Source: Dactylorhiza incarnata (Eukaryota > Streptophyta > Magnoliopsida > Asparagales > Orchidaceae). From it: a stretch of 64,000 bases of DNA. Shown here in pieces: positions 21,545 to 32,704 of the stretch. The notes under the pieces are model-generated. The model worked only from the letters and a program-made list of their open reading frames with translations, did no database searches and had not been told where the DNA came from. Position numbers and translations under genes: made by a program. The DNA is taken from contig JAWHQI010000304.1 of assembly GCA_033032865.1 (NCBI GenBank), forward strand, positions 1,215,001-1,279,000, written 5' to 3'. Each line of letters starts with the position of its first letter. Positions within the stretch are counted from its first letter, which is position 1.

Positions 21545-21985
21545 CAGGTGCACGCGGGCTGATCGGGTGCGCGCGGGCTGGGGTCGGGTGCGGGTACGGG
21601 CGGGCGCGGACGGCTGATGCAGGCGGGGTCAGGTGCGGGTGCACGAGGGCTGCTCGGGTGCGCGCGCGGGAGGGTCGGGCGCACGCGGGCGGGGGTCGGC
21701 TGGTGCAGGCGGGGGTTCGAAGTTCTTCGAAAATTAGGCGGGGCTCCGCTTTATGAAGAGCGGACCCCGCTCTATTTCGCGATGTGGGACTAATGAAGGT
21801 CCACATCGCGCGTCCGCGGATAGTCCCACATCGCGAAATACAGCGGGGCTCCGTTGTTCATAAAGCGGAGCTCCGCTTAGTTCTCGAACAGCTCACAACC
21901 TCCGCCTGCACCACCCGTCCGCGTCGGCTCCTACCCGACCCGCACCTGTCCCAGCCTGCCAGACCACCTGTCCCGCACTCACCCC
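21545..21985. repeat. GC-rich foldback region
   Basis: Outer arms rich in GGGTGCGGG-type sequence (21545-21720 and, inverted, 21890-21985) flank an inner inverted repeat with arms 21722-21792 and 21821-21889. The inner arms share CGCTTTATGAA and TTTCGCGATGTGGGACTA and leave a 28-bp loop. Reading frames here on both strands reflect composition only. Confidence 0.65.
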
Positions 21986-22302
21986 CTATTTTTTACCCGC
22001 CGGTGGCCCGTCGGGGATCATTGAGCACGGGCGTAGCTCTTTGTACAAATACCACTTCAAATACCCTTTTGTTCATTGTTTTATTTTCTTATTTGTAATA
22101 CATTATGAGTCGCTTGCGGGTAGGGCCGTAGGTCCGTGTCGTCGATATCTCTGTTAAATAAGGAAACAACCAGCTGCTACAGTACCCCTTGGCTCACTCA
22201 CCGTTTTGCCGGGGGCGGGCGAAGTCCGCCGGCGGCCTGGTGCTCTGCCGGGGGCGGGCGGAGCCCGCCTAGATGCGGCCGAAGGCCGCCCGAGAGTATC
22301 GA

Positions 22303-22330
22303 GCACGGGCGTAGCCCGTGCGAAGATGCT

Positions 22331-22332
<2 letters not shown>
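22303..22332 (+). mobile_element. Helitron-like 3' terminal hairpin, copy 1
   Basis: The stem GCACGGGC / GCCCGTGC with loop GTA is followed by GAAGATGCTTG. A second copy with the same flanks is at 28940-28970. Helitrons end in a hairpin followed by CTRR. Here the last bases are CTTG, so the match is imperfect. Several other short GC hairpins lie just upstream (22205-22290). A TG/TA microsatellite follows (22331-22380). Confidence 0.4.
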
Positions 22333-22366
<34 letters not shown>

Positions 22367-22388
22367 GATAAGATAGATATATATGGAC

Positions 22389-23055
22389 AGGGTTAATTAC
22401 GGGAACCACCCCTGAGTTTTTATAAATACAGGTTGCACCCTTTCTTTTTCGAAATTACATTTACCTCCTCTCTAAGTTTTCCCAGTTTACAAAAATGCCC
22501 CTTCCGGTAGAAATATGGATGACAAATCATAAAACCAGCCAAATTATTTTATGATATTTCAATTTAATCCTTTTATAATGGTTATAGGGTAAAATGTAAC
22601 TTATCCTTTTCAATAGAGTTATTATAAAGTATAAAATTGGAATATCATAAAATAATTTGGCATATTTTATCGCTTGGAAAAGGTCACACCTTTCAATGTA
22701 GAGTCATTACAGGGTAAAATTGAATATCATAAAATAATTTAGCTTATTTTATTATTTTTCATCCATATTTCTAAGAAGTTTGTTTTTATGGAAATTGGGA
22801 AAATTTAGGCTTCGCTTGGCGCGGTGGTGGTGGTCATGAGCTCCCGACCTCACCTAAAAAAATTCATGCATTTTATGCTCAAAATTAGTTTATGCCAAAC
22901 ATACAATCTATGATAATGGCATTTTTCACCCAACTCACCGGAGCAAATAAGCCGCTTCCAAAGGAAGCTGGGTTGAGGTGAAAGTAATATTGACGATAGA
23001 GGGGTGCAACCTGTAATTATGCGAACTCCCACGGGAGATCCCGGTCATTAACCCT
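22389..23055. mobile_element. MULE-like MITE with long terminal inverted repeats
   Basis: The left end AGGGTTAATTACGGG and the right end, AGGGTTAATGACCGGG on the minus strand, start inverted repeats of about 55 bp that both contain ACAGGTTGCACCC. The interior is AT-rich and non-coding. A Tourist-like MITE is inserted at 22808-22969. No clear target duplication was found. Confidence 0.6.
22808..22969 (+). mobile_element. Tourist-like MITE nested in the MULE-like MITE (copy C)
   Basis: It starts GGCTTCGCTTGGCGCGG and ends with GAGCAAATAAGCCGC and a decayed CCAAAGGAAGC. It shares ATGCCAAACATACAATCTATG and CCAACTCACCGGAGC with the other copies. The middle is shortened. 23060-24030 beyond the host MITE shows no gene. 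Confidence 0.7.
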
Positions 23056-24039
23056 ATGTAGATATATAAACTATTCTTGCATGAGATTTCTTAACCAGGT
23101 GTATCAGTACTTCCTCGGTTTGTCTTCCCGATAAAGAAGATCTCAAATGCAAAAAACAATTGAAATTTTGGGATGATATCACATTTTTCAAAATTAAATA
23201 AAAATATACAAATTAAATTTACTTATGATATGTTGAAAATTTCGTAGTAATGAAGTGTATAATTGAAAAGATAATGTTTCACCGAATGGTGTCTCTCTCT
23301 CTCTGAATGGTATCTTTGTGATGCTATAGGCTCGCTTGGCATTGTGTTTTGGCGCTGGAGTCTGAGTGAGAATAAACTCCGGATAAGCGATGGTTGAAGG
23401 TAGGGGTGTTCATGAATCGAATCGAATCGCTCTTCAATCGAATCCTTCTAACAGGAATAAAACAACCCTAGTCGGAGGTGGTTGTGCGGACAATGGAGCC
23501 TGCTTCCGGATTGCGTGCTTTGAGGCCAGGTTCTCTAGTATGCTTGGGTGAAAGAGGGGTTTAATGAGCGCTGAGGGAGATTTGATTCATGAGGTCTGCA
23601 ACAGGTCGCTCAGCAGAGGATCATTATTTGGGGCCGGATGGGTCGGGATCATTGGAAAGATGAACAATGCGTTTGTGAAGGGGGGTTGGCGACAGAGGGT
23701 TGTGGTTCATAATGAGTAGTGGTTAAAAAATATGGCGATTGTTATTTGCAGATCAAATTTGTCTATTCTTCGATTTTTTATAATCGCAGCTCTAAATGAA
23801 TACAAAATTATTATTCGCAGACAAACTTGTTATTCGCAATCCAATAAATTTTTTTTTTGGAAAAAAATAGTGTTTCCTTGAACACCATCGTTTGTTTTTC
23901 CTGATTCATGAGAGAAATCGATAATTGTTGAGCGCATATCTTCAAATTATTACAGCGAGAGAGTAATACATTTTTCGACTGTGAACGTGTTGCCGTTAAA
24001 CCCAAGTCCAATCAGGAAAGCCAAGCATATGTTATATGG

Positions 24040-24174
24040 GCACCTGGTTGATTCATATGTTATCTCAACTTATCTGCGCACCTGGTTGATTCATATGTTA
24101 TCTCAACTTATCTGCGCACCTGGTTGATTCATATGTTATCTCAACTTATCTGTGCACCTGATTGATTCATATGC
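24040..24174 (+). repeat. 38-bp tandem repeat, 3.5 copies
   Basis: Units begin GCACCTGGTTGATTCATATG at 24040, 24078, 24116 and 24154. Units are directly adjacent with no spacers, so this is not a CRISPR-like array. Confidence 0.9.
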
Positions 24175-24423
24175 ATCAGATATTCATCAAATAATTAATA
24201 CCAATTAATTAATTAATGTATAATTATGCATATTAACAAAATGAATTAAATGACAAGTTTTATACAGAGCGCTTTTAGATGATCGTGACAACAATAAGTC
24301 CATATTAATTTATGAATAGTTAAAACTAGTGCGCATTATTATTTTATGAATAATTAACTCCCTTTGAGCTAGAGCAGTCACATTATTTTGGCCGTACTCA
24401 ATGTATGATTTATATCATGCTGC

Positions 24424-27400
24424 CACGGGCGGAACTATTGAAGGCCGAGCGTGGGCGGCCGCCCACACTCAAAATTTAAAGTTAAATTGATAAATATAGG
24501 TATTTTATATCATCCTATATAAAAATTGGGGCTTAATTTCGTATATTGGTCCAATTTACGTCTCCAAATTTCACTTAAATTGCGTTACGCTCGTTTTCCG
24601 TCTTTTATTCACGCGAGACGCGGCTTCGGTGCTTCCGGCTTTATTTGGCGCGTGCTTCGGTCTTCCGGCTTCCCCCGTTCTCGCAAAACCCTACCCAGGC
24701 GCCAGGCGCAAGCGACGAAGGCACGAAGGCTCGACCAACGCAGCGGCAGCCGGCAGGCGCCTCCTCCTCCTGGCTCGACCAAAGCAACGACAACGGCAGA
24801 CGACTCCTCCTCCGCTCTGCTCGACGAAAACTCAACGCAGGAGGCCAGCGACAGACTCCTCCTCCTCCGGGCTCGACCAATGCAGATTATGCAGGGGTAA
24901 TTTTTTGATTTCTAAATCCTTTAATTTCTTCTACATTTGGAGTGTAAATCTTACCAAATTATTTGGGGACAATTTTGTAATTTCATTGTTTTGATTCCTC
25001 TGTAATTTTTTGATTTCCTGTAATTTCCAGTGTAATTTTTTGAACACATTGGATCATTAATCACACAAATAGTATCTAATTTTTTTTTCTATATGAAGGA
25101 AGCTAAAAGCAGTCAGACAGCAGTGGTGTAATTTGGTCATGAAATTTTATAGAATTCAAATGCAAGTCATAAAAGAAATCTGGTGTAATTTTTTGATTAA
25201 TGATTTCTTCTTCCAGGCTGTGACCCGCTTGCCCACTGATTTGGGATTTTCATTGTTTTGGGTATTTTCACTGTGTTGGACTGTTGGGGATTTTCATTAG
25301 GTATTTGTTACGTATTGATTAGCTGGATACTTGGCTTTATGATTTGATTTGATTTGATTGACTAATTACCAGCTTTTGTTCTGTTTGGATTAGGTATTGA
25401 TTAGTTGGATTTGGATACTTGGATTTCTGATTTGATTTCATCAAGTATTGGTCAGTGAAGAGCATTGATTTCATCAAGTATTACCCGCAAATTTCTCATT
25501 CTACCTCAGGTATACATTTCTCCACTCTTGCACCTATGGATTTACTGTTTTTAATATGGTTGTTTATCGTGTATGTTCAATGTGAATTTGGTTGTTGAAT
25601 GTTGTTTTCTATTTTAACTATTTAATTCCAGAAATCTGAAAGTCATGGATAGATATTTTAAGAGAAAAGCACTGGAACAATCATTTAATTTGAATCTAAG
25701 GTCACGAATAGAGCTCAACGTAGATGACCTTCCCGCTGACCCAGGATTACGGAAGAATATTAATGATTATGATCCAAATGATAGAGAAAAAATCCGACGA
25801 TGGTATTTGCAGAAGAAATCATTTCAACATCGAAATCATGATTTCCCAATGAGAACTTTTGGAAGTGAGAAACGTAGATTTATTCGTGGGTGGTTTCAGG
25901 AATATAGTTATTGGCTCGAGTACAGCATAGTGAAAGATGCTGCATTTTGTTTATGTTGTTATTTATTTAAGCCTGAGCATGACGACCAAGGCGGCGGTGA
26001 CGCTTTTGTCAGTGGGGGATTCACAAATTGGAAACATAAAGACAGATTAGATGTGCATGTGGGGAATCATAATAGCGTGCACAACCAATGTTTGAAGGCT
26101 TCTATAGACTTGATGAATGAAAAACAACACATTGAAGTTGCTTTGTGTACTCAATCGGACCAAGTACGGCTGGATTATCGCACGCGTTTAGAAGCGTCGG
26201 TGGATTGCATTAGATTTCTACTAATGCAGGGATTAGCTTTTCGTGGTTACGATGAATCCTATGAATCCAGCAACCGGGGAAACTTTCTTGAACTACTTCA
26301 ATTCCTCGCAGCTCATAAAGATGAAATTAATAAGGTTGTATTAAAAAATGCTCCTGAAAATCTTAAATTAGTAGCACCAAGCATTCAAAGGGATATTGTG
26401 CAAGCTGCTGCAACGGAGACTACAAATGTTATCATTAAAGATATTATCCAAGGGAAGTTATTTTCAATTTTAGTGGATGAAGCTCGTGATTCCTCCGTAA
26501 AAGAGTAGATGACAATTGTCTTACATTATGTTGACACAAAAGGAAGTGTAATAGAATGCTTTCTCGAGATTGTGCATGTAGAGAATACTGCATCATCAGC
26601 ACTAAAAGCGGCTGTTGAATCTTATTTTGCTAAATATGGCTTAAGCATATCATGCTTGCGGGGTCAAGGCTACGATGGGGCAAGTAACATGCAAGGTGAA
26701 TTCAATGGTCTTAAAACATTGATTATGGCTGAAAACCCATCTGCATATTATGTTCATTGTTTTGCTCATCAACTTCAATTGACATTAGTTGCGGTTGCAA
26801 AAAAGCACATCAAGATTTGCTCTTTTTTGTAGTAAAATTACACTTATAACAAATGTTGTTGGAGCTTCATGCAGGCGTAGAGACATTCTTCGAAATAAAC
26901 AGTATGCAAAAGTTATTGAAGAAATTTACAATGGCGAAGTTGTAACAGGAAGATGCTTGAATCAAGAAAGAGCACTCACAAGGGCAGGTGACACAAGGTG
27001 GAACTCTCATTATAGAACTCTCTTGAATTTAATTTGCTTGTTTTCCTCGATTATTGAAGTACTTGAAGTCATTAAAGAGGATGGAAATCTTTCAGAGCAA
27101 AAAGCTGAAGCAAGCGATTTGTTGGATCTTATTCAATATTTTGAATTTGTGTTTTTGACTCACTTGATGAAAACAATCTTAAGGATAACAAATGAGCTAT
27201 CACAGCGTTACAAAGGAACGATCAAGATTTTCTAAATGCTATGTCACTTGTCAGGGTTTCCAAGATACGACTTCAAGCAATGAGAGACAACGGATGGGAT
27301 TCTCTACTAAATGAAGTAACTATTTTTTGCAAAAAACATGACATTGTTGTTCTAAATATGGAGGACAATTTTGTAGCTCGGGGGAGATCGAGACGCAAAT

Positions 27401-28137
27401 CTGAAAATAATACAAATCTTCACTTCTAACGTGTTGAATTATTTTATGCAGTTATTGATCTACAACTTACTGAGCTGAATAGCCGATTTGATGAAGTCAA
27501 CACAGAACTACTTTTATGCATGACATGTTTAGATCCTAGCAATAACTTTTCAGCTTTTGATAAGCAGAAGCTAATTCGATTCGCTGGACATTATCCATTG
27601 GACTTTTCTCCAATTGATCTAATGGAACTCGATAATCAACTTGAGAGTTACATTATAGACGTTCGCTCAAGCGAAGAATTCTCAGATATGAAAGAGCTTG
27701 GTGTATTTGCTCAAAAGTTAGTCGAATTGAAGAAGGATGTTCTTTACCCGTTGGTGTATTTACTCGTAAAGCTAGCATTACTTTTACCGGTTGCGACTGC
27801 AAGTGTAGAAAGAGCTTTCTCTGCGATGAAGACAATCAAAACATCATTACGCAATCGGATGAGAGATGATTGGATGAATGCTTGTCTAGTAACATATATT
27901 GAAAAAGATGTCTTCTCTACCATCGACAATAAAGTTATCATGAAAAATTTCCAGAACATGAAGCATCGAAGAGGAGTATTGTAATCAAGTATGTAATTCC
28001 TTTTTGTTAACTAAAAATGTCCTAATTTAGATATATATTTTTTGCAAACTTGTTCTCATTTTTTATCACATGTGTCAATATTTTTTGTCATTATTTTACT
28101 GCACGCCCCCACTGAAAATTCCCGCTGGGTCCGCCTG
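24424..28137 (+). mobile_element. Decayed hAT transposon (Tip100/ZMYM-like)
   Basis: The transposase pseudogene 25645-27984 is flanked by short ends: CACGGGCGGAAC at the left and, on the minus strand, CAGGCGGACCCAG at the right. Both resemble the CAGGGGCGGA termini of plant hAT elements. An 8-bp target duplication was not found, so the borders are tentative. A GC-rich, leader-like exon with three imperfect repeats (about 24600-24895) and an AT-rich intron-like stretch ending TTCCAG at 25631 precede the coding part. Confidence 0.6.
25645..27984 (+). pseudogene. hAT-family transposase (TTF-type zinc finger, DUF4371-like, C-terminal dimerisation domain), broken
   Basis: The start ATG lies 14 bp after a likely splice acceptor. 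The N-terminal part has the TTF/ZMYM-type zinc-finger region (AFCLCCYLF near 25950). The middle (about 26200-27200) carries the RNase-H-like transposase core with ILVDEARD, GQGYDGASNM, CFAHQLQL and DTRWNSHY blocks. The C-terminal end (about 27690-27900) has the hAT dimerisation block VATASVERAFSAM. Lesions are TAG at 26506-26508, a frame change near 26820, another near 27200-27240, and TAA at 27427-27429. Every block still aligns, so decay is moderate. It would cut and paste hAT elements in the nucleus if intact; this copy cannot. Confidence 0.9.
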
Positions 28138-28364
28138 CCAATGTATTATTAACGAGTTTAGTGTCACCATCTGTGTGCGGATGGGCGGTGGCACTGAATT
28201 CCAATGAAAAACAAACAAGTTTAAGAGACTTCACAAAAAAAAATTGGAATATACCTAACACTATATATACCTAACATAAATTGTTTGATCTTATAAATAG
28301 ATCTTCCAAGGTATTTGTTGGTATATCAACACTTGTATAATGCCATCTTCTTTATATTTCTTTT

Positions 28365-28368
<4 letters not shown>

Positions 28369-28397
<29 letters not shown>
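28369..28397 (+). repeat. TA microsatellite
   Basis: An uninterrupted TA run lies between the hAT element and the inverted repeat. Confidence 0.9.
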
Positions 28398-28400
<3 letters not shown>

Positions 28401-28542
28401 GAGTGGCAGTGCACGGGGGACCCCCGTGCCCCACGCGACAATACCCTGCCCGCCCCGGCGTGCTTAGTCACAATACAAGTTTTCTACTGCTTTGTTGTCC
28501 TCCCTTTCTTCCTCTCTACTGCTTTGTTGTCCTCCCCCGTGC

Positions 28543-28769
28543 CCCACGCGCACACGACAAAATCGGGACGGGAGAGAGCAGACACATCCACTTTAAGGGA
28601 AGGAAGGTGTACCCCCGCCTCGACAATGTCCCAGCGCGACGGCGCTCCCTCCGCTCGCGTACCCCCATGCCGTCGCGCTGGGACATTGTCGAGGCGGGGG
28701 TACACCTTTCTTCCCTTAAAGTGGATGTGTCTGCTCTCTCCCGTCCCGATATTGTCGTGTGCGCGTGGG
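28543..28769. repeat. Long near-perfect inverted repeat (hairpin)
   Basis: The left arm 28543-28643 and right arm 28669-28769 are 101 bp each, match at 99 positions, and are separated by a 25-bp loop. Arms contain GACACATCCACTTTAAGGGA and CGACAATGTCCCAGCGCGAC. A third, degenerate copy of the inner arm part lies just downstream (about 28785-28822) in the same direction as the right arm. Reading frames on both strands across it are mirror images of each other and are not taken as genes. Confidence 0.95.
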
Positions 28770-28939
28770 TTCACGAGCGGCGGGAGCGCCGTCGCACCGG
28801 GACACTGTCGAGATGGGGGTACTGCTGCGCGGTGCACTGGGCTACCCATGAATTGTCAATTGACCAAGCGTCCTAGCGCAAGCGAATTTGGGTGGAGGTA
28901 CCGTCGTTGTTGAGGTACTGTCGATGCGGAGAGCATCGA

Positions 28940-28970
28940 GCACGGGCGGTAGCCCGTGCGAAGATGCTCG
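28940..28970 (+). mobile_element. Helitron-like 3' terminal hairpin, copy 2
   Basis: Stem GCACGGGC / GCCCGTGC with loop GGTA is followed by GAAGATGCTCG. It is preceded by ATCGA as in copy 1 and followed by a CA microsatellite (28979-29004). Confidence 0.4.
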
Positions 28971-28973
28971 TAT

Positions 28974-29004
<31 letters not shown>

Positions 29005-29199
29005 TGAGTGCACTCGGAGGGCCCTCCGTGCTCTGCGCGACAGTACCTGGCCTCTGATCGGCGGGCTTCGCCCGCATTCAAACGGAACAGTTAAACCGAT
29101 GCGTCGTTGTGGGCTGCGCCCGCATCAATGCGGGTTGCGCCCTTGACATATACGTATGAGTACTCAAAACAACCGTAAAAAAATATAAATCAAGATTAC

Positions 29200-29360
29200 T
29201 TATTTCTCTCTCTCTCTCTCTCCCCATATCCCTCTCTCTCTCTCTCTCCCTCTTTCGCTCTCTCCTCTTCCTCTCCCTTCCCCCATCTCTCTCTCTCCCT
29301 CTCATTCAGACCACACATTCTCCCTCCCCCACGCTCTCTTACTTTCTTTCTTTCTCTCTC
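29200..29360 (+). repeat. CT-rich low-complexity tract
   Basis: TCTCTC runs are mixed with CCCTC. 29370-30420 beyond it holds a GC-rich stretch (29485-29790) with no assignable frame, then AT-rich DNA. Confidence 0.85.
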
Positions 29361-30448
29361 CATCGATGAAAATGGATGACCAGAATTAATTGGATGGATG
29401 TTTAGTAGCCTCAGTGATGCTAAAAGTATTTCTTTTTTGAATATAGATATATATTATATTTTTAGAAAAGTTTAAAGCCAAAAAAGAAAAACCGATAGCC
29501 AGGCGTCCCCCGTTTCCGTTCGCCACCGCCTCCAGAGCCGCCGCCAGCCTGATCGGAGCCCACCGGCGAATTCGCCGGTCGTTGGACCCCGACGAACCTG
29601 CCAGGGGCACTCCGGTGGCGCTCCGGCAGGGCCACCGCTGGAGGTGGCCTTGACCGTGAGGCCCAGATCGAGCGCCATGAGAGTGGCTCCGACAGGTTCG
29701 CCGGGATCCGGCGACCTCGTCGGTGGGCTCCGATTAGGCCGACGGAGGCTTTGGCAGCCGAAACGGGAAAAATGGCTATGAGCTTGGATCGGGAATTAGG
29801 TGGATGAAATTCAGAATGTGGCTAGTTGCAGCCCAAACCAATTAGATCCAATGGCTTAGATTCAATTAGTGATTCTAATTTGGACTCAAAACGATTCCGA
29901 AAATTTTTGTTTATAGAATATATATATTAAAAAAGAAAAAATACTTTTTGATAAAACATTCAACTTTTTCGATTTTAATTCTTTATTATAAAAATTATAA
30001 TTTCTTTAATATATGTATTTTTTTTATAATTTTATCAAAATGCGGTCTTCCACTTACAATAAATAATGTGATCTTTCCGCCGCTTGCAAACTCTCGTGCA
30101 CAAGAAAAAAAGTGAGCAACGGGCAGACTCTCGGGAGTTTTCAAGCGGCAGAAGCGTCATCACGCCAGACCAGTGTCGTAACCAAAGCATTGTCGCACGG
30201 GGTACCTGAAATCCCCATGCAAAAAAAAAAACATAACATACAGAGACAAATGTAAGCTAATCTCACAGAATTTATCCCTCAAAACAAAAACAAAAAAAAC
30301 ATAAATTAAGAACCAATCACATTGGCTTCACCTCCACTTCAAGCACAAAAATAAATGCAATAAAACATTCCGCTGAAGTACACATCGATTTCAAATCCAT
30401 TACTCATACTAACTAGCTAGGAGCCTAGGAGCTAGATCAGCCGTACAA

Positions 30449-30745
30449 TCACTTCTTCACGCCATCCGCCGCCTGCTGGGGCGGCGGAGGAATGCCGGAG
30501 TCGATACAGCTCCGGCATCTCCTCTCCACCCACCCCTCGAGATCGTGATCCCCTCCGCCGCCGCTGACGAGGCGGCGGCCACCACAGATTCGTGCGAGCA
30601 TCCCCGCGAGCACGGCGACGATGATGATCGCCGACAGGACAACGACCAGCGACTCCACCGACCTCCGTGCATTGTTGCCCTGCTCCGGCGGCGCCGGAGC
30701 CTGCTGGGCTTGCTCCGTTCTCACCGACAGAAGCCACGAGAGCAT
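30449..30745 (-). CDS. Small plant membrane protein of unknown function
   Basis: The frame encodes 98 residues from the ATG at 30745. After an Ala/Pro-rich segment comes one hydrophobic helix (SLVVVLSAIIIVAVLAGML, about residues 42-60). A basic ARICGGRR segment follows, then a Gly-rich linker and the block HDLEGWVERRCRSCIDSG near the C-terminus. That block and layout match my recollection of an uncharacterised plant-wide family of single-pass proteins; I know no function. The frame is open further upstream to an ATG at 30937, but that part is low-complexity and probably leader. Another ATG at 30815 opens an overlapping frame without the conserved block. It is likely a real gene; the start is uncertain. 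Confidence 0.55.
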   Translation of the reverse strand: MLSWLLSVRTEQAQQAPAPPEQGNNARRSVESLVVVLSAIIIVAVLAGMLARICGGRRLVSGGGGDHDLEGWVERRCRSCIDSGIPPPPQQAADGVKK

Positions 30746-31565
30746 GACGATGATGGTGGTAGCCGGTAGGAAGTAGAAGAGGTGGGAAGAAGAAGTCGGA
30801 TGGGTCTTCAGGCATTTTGGGTGGTGTTGGTGTAGACTGTAGATGCTGGGTGCGGATACCAAGTCGTCAGAGGATTTGTCGTTTAGCGTCTCTTTCTGTT
30901 TGTTGCTATGTCTTTGTATCGACTTAGAACATGGCAATATTCATGAAGCATTTGAATTAAGAGTTTTAATCTACTCTTATGTAATTATGCAAGGGAGCGA
31001 TTTTCGCAGAAGAGCGATCCGATGGTGCTGAGAGTGTCTTTTGGGGACAGTGAAGCCTAAGAAATCATGACAGCTCTTAACAGACATCTAGGATGACTGA
31101 CTTTTCCGAAGTGAGCGCACGTGCGCAAAGATATATACTAAGAGCACTCGTGTGCGTAATGAGAACTTTTTGGTAGAAGACTCGCTCGACTGTTGTAAAA
31201 TGAGCGGTGGTCTGTCACCCTTGCAAACAACCGTGTATTCAAATATTAACTAGTGATCTTCTCAACTGGATCATGCCTGTGTTTTTTTTTTCTTTTCGGG
31301 GTTTTCAGGTAAAAAACGTGTTGTCGGTTCTTTTTTATTGATTAATTGCATGTTCGGCTCACTTTCGAGTTAGGATAAAGTGGCTCGATCGGTACGTGAG
31401 AGCGTTGAGCGGCCTACAAGGAGCTGGGAGAGTAGACTGATCACATACATTGAAACAGTTCATTTAATTACTCGAGCTTAAGAAAATGATTTAATCTTTT
31501 TAAAAGAGATAAATATTGTGAATTCATCGTCCAATATAACGGGCAAAGAGCAGACTAACATATAT

Positions 31566-31658
31566 TTCGTGACGGTGGCTTTCTTGCCTAAATTGAACGG
31601 AGCAAAAAACTCCCCGTCAACCATATTCACAGCTGCCACCGCAGTGCCAAACGGACCC
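31566..31658. mobile_element. Tourist-like MITE, deletion derivative (copy D)
   Basis: GACGGTGGCTTTCTTGCC and AATTGAACGGAGCAAAAA match the right half of the family. The end GCCACCGCAGTGCCAAACGG is the family terminal repeat. 30850-31560 upstream shows no gene. Confidence 0.6.
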
Positions 31659-32124
31659 TTAGTTCTTATTGTAGGTCTATTCAGCTATTGGAACACTGAA
31701 GTGTTTTTGCGGAATTTAGGGTTTTCATTGGCGGTGTTTTTGATCTAAACAGGACAACCATGCATGTGGATGAGCCCAACTCTACAAGTTATTTTGTCAA
31801 GAATAATATTCGTGTTTATCATGACTCAAAAGACGCACACCCAAAATGGGGATCGTGCACCGCATTATGGGCGCGCGCGCTCTGGGCGCAATTTTTGCAG
31901 GCGCTGGTGGAATCGTGCGCAGTTGCGCTGCGTGCATGGGTGTGGTGTTTCTGGTTATAGGCGCACATTGCGTGCTCGTGTGCCCCACGCATTCCGGCAT
32001 CCGTTGGAAATAGCCCGAGAACGTGCCGATTGGAATTTTTTTGGCGAGACGATTGAGGTCGCGGGGCAGAAACTCCGGTTTGACTGCATAGATTTTAGGG
32101 AAACCCTATCACGCCCGAAAGTTA

Positions 32125-32325
32125 GGGGCCGTTTGGCATGCATGGCATTTTTGCTCCGGTGAGTTTCGATAAAAACGACAACGTCATGTTTGCCATGACT
32201 ACAATAACTATGACCGCCACCAAGAAAAGAATACTAGTTTTGAACACAAAAGTGGTCACGAAGTTCCTTAGGCGAGGTCGAGCGTTCAAGAACGACAGTT
32301 CATAATCGCCGCGACAAACAGATCC
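32125..32325 (-). mobile_element. Tourist-like MITE, full length (copy E)
   Basis: The 201-bp element starts GGGGCCGTTTGGCATG and ends CGACAAACAGATCC, flanked by TTA on both sides (32122-32124, 32326-32328). The interior is in reverse orientation relative to the copy at 55902 and shares CTAGTTTTGAACACAAAAGTG. Confidence 0.75.
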
Positions 32326-32538
32326 TTACTCTCTTAGTCATGATTAACATTTTGTTTGATCAAAATTCATTGTAATAGCTAAAATTAACTCACAGTGATC
32401 TCAACAGTTCTACTGTTGCTCGACTAAAAAACAAAATATCATCTTCGATATTAAATATTTTTTTTGCATGCATGATAAGAGAACAGCTAGCACCAAGGTC
32501 AACGTCACCTCAAATCGGGCATTTATGAAATTAAAAGC

Positions 32539-32704
32539 TGTTAAGGTATATTTAGCACATGTATCGTATAATTAACGGAACCCTAACGGGTTCGTTAACG
32601 GGTCGTCGGGGATTTAGGGTTACGCCTATAAATACCCCCGCTGGGGGCAACGAGTAGTTCATTCCAAACTTGATGTTCACTCGGATGCTTCGAGCACCGT
32701 TTCA
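32539..32704 (+). repeat. 5' LTR of Copia element 1
   Basis: TGTTAAGG...GTTTCA, 166 bp. It contains the TATA box CCTATAAATACC near 32627 and the motif CATTCCAAACTTGATG at about 32660. Confidence 0.95.

Noticed and set aside
24040..24174. CRISPR-like array
   Set aside because: Units are contiguous without spacers and the genome is eukaryotic.
28340..28913. Overlapping frames on both strands at the inverted repeat
   Set aside because: The plus and minus products share the same segments because the DNA is a palindrome; no protein family is recognisable.
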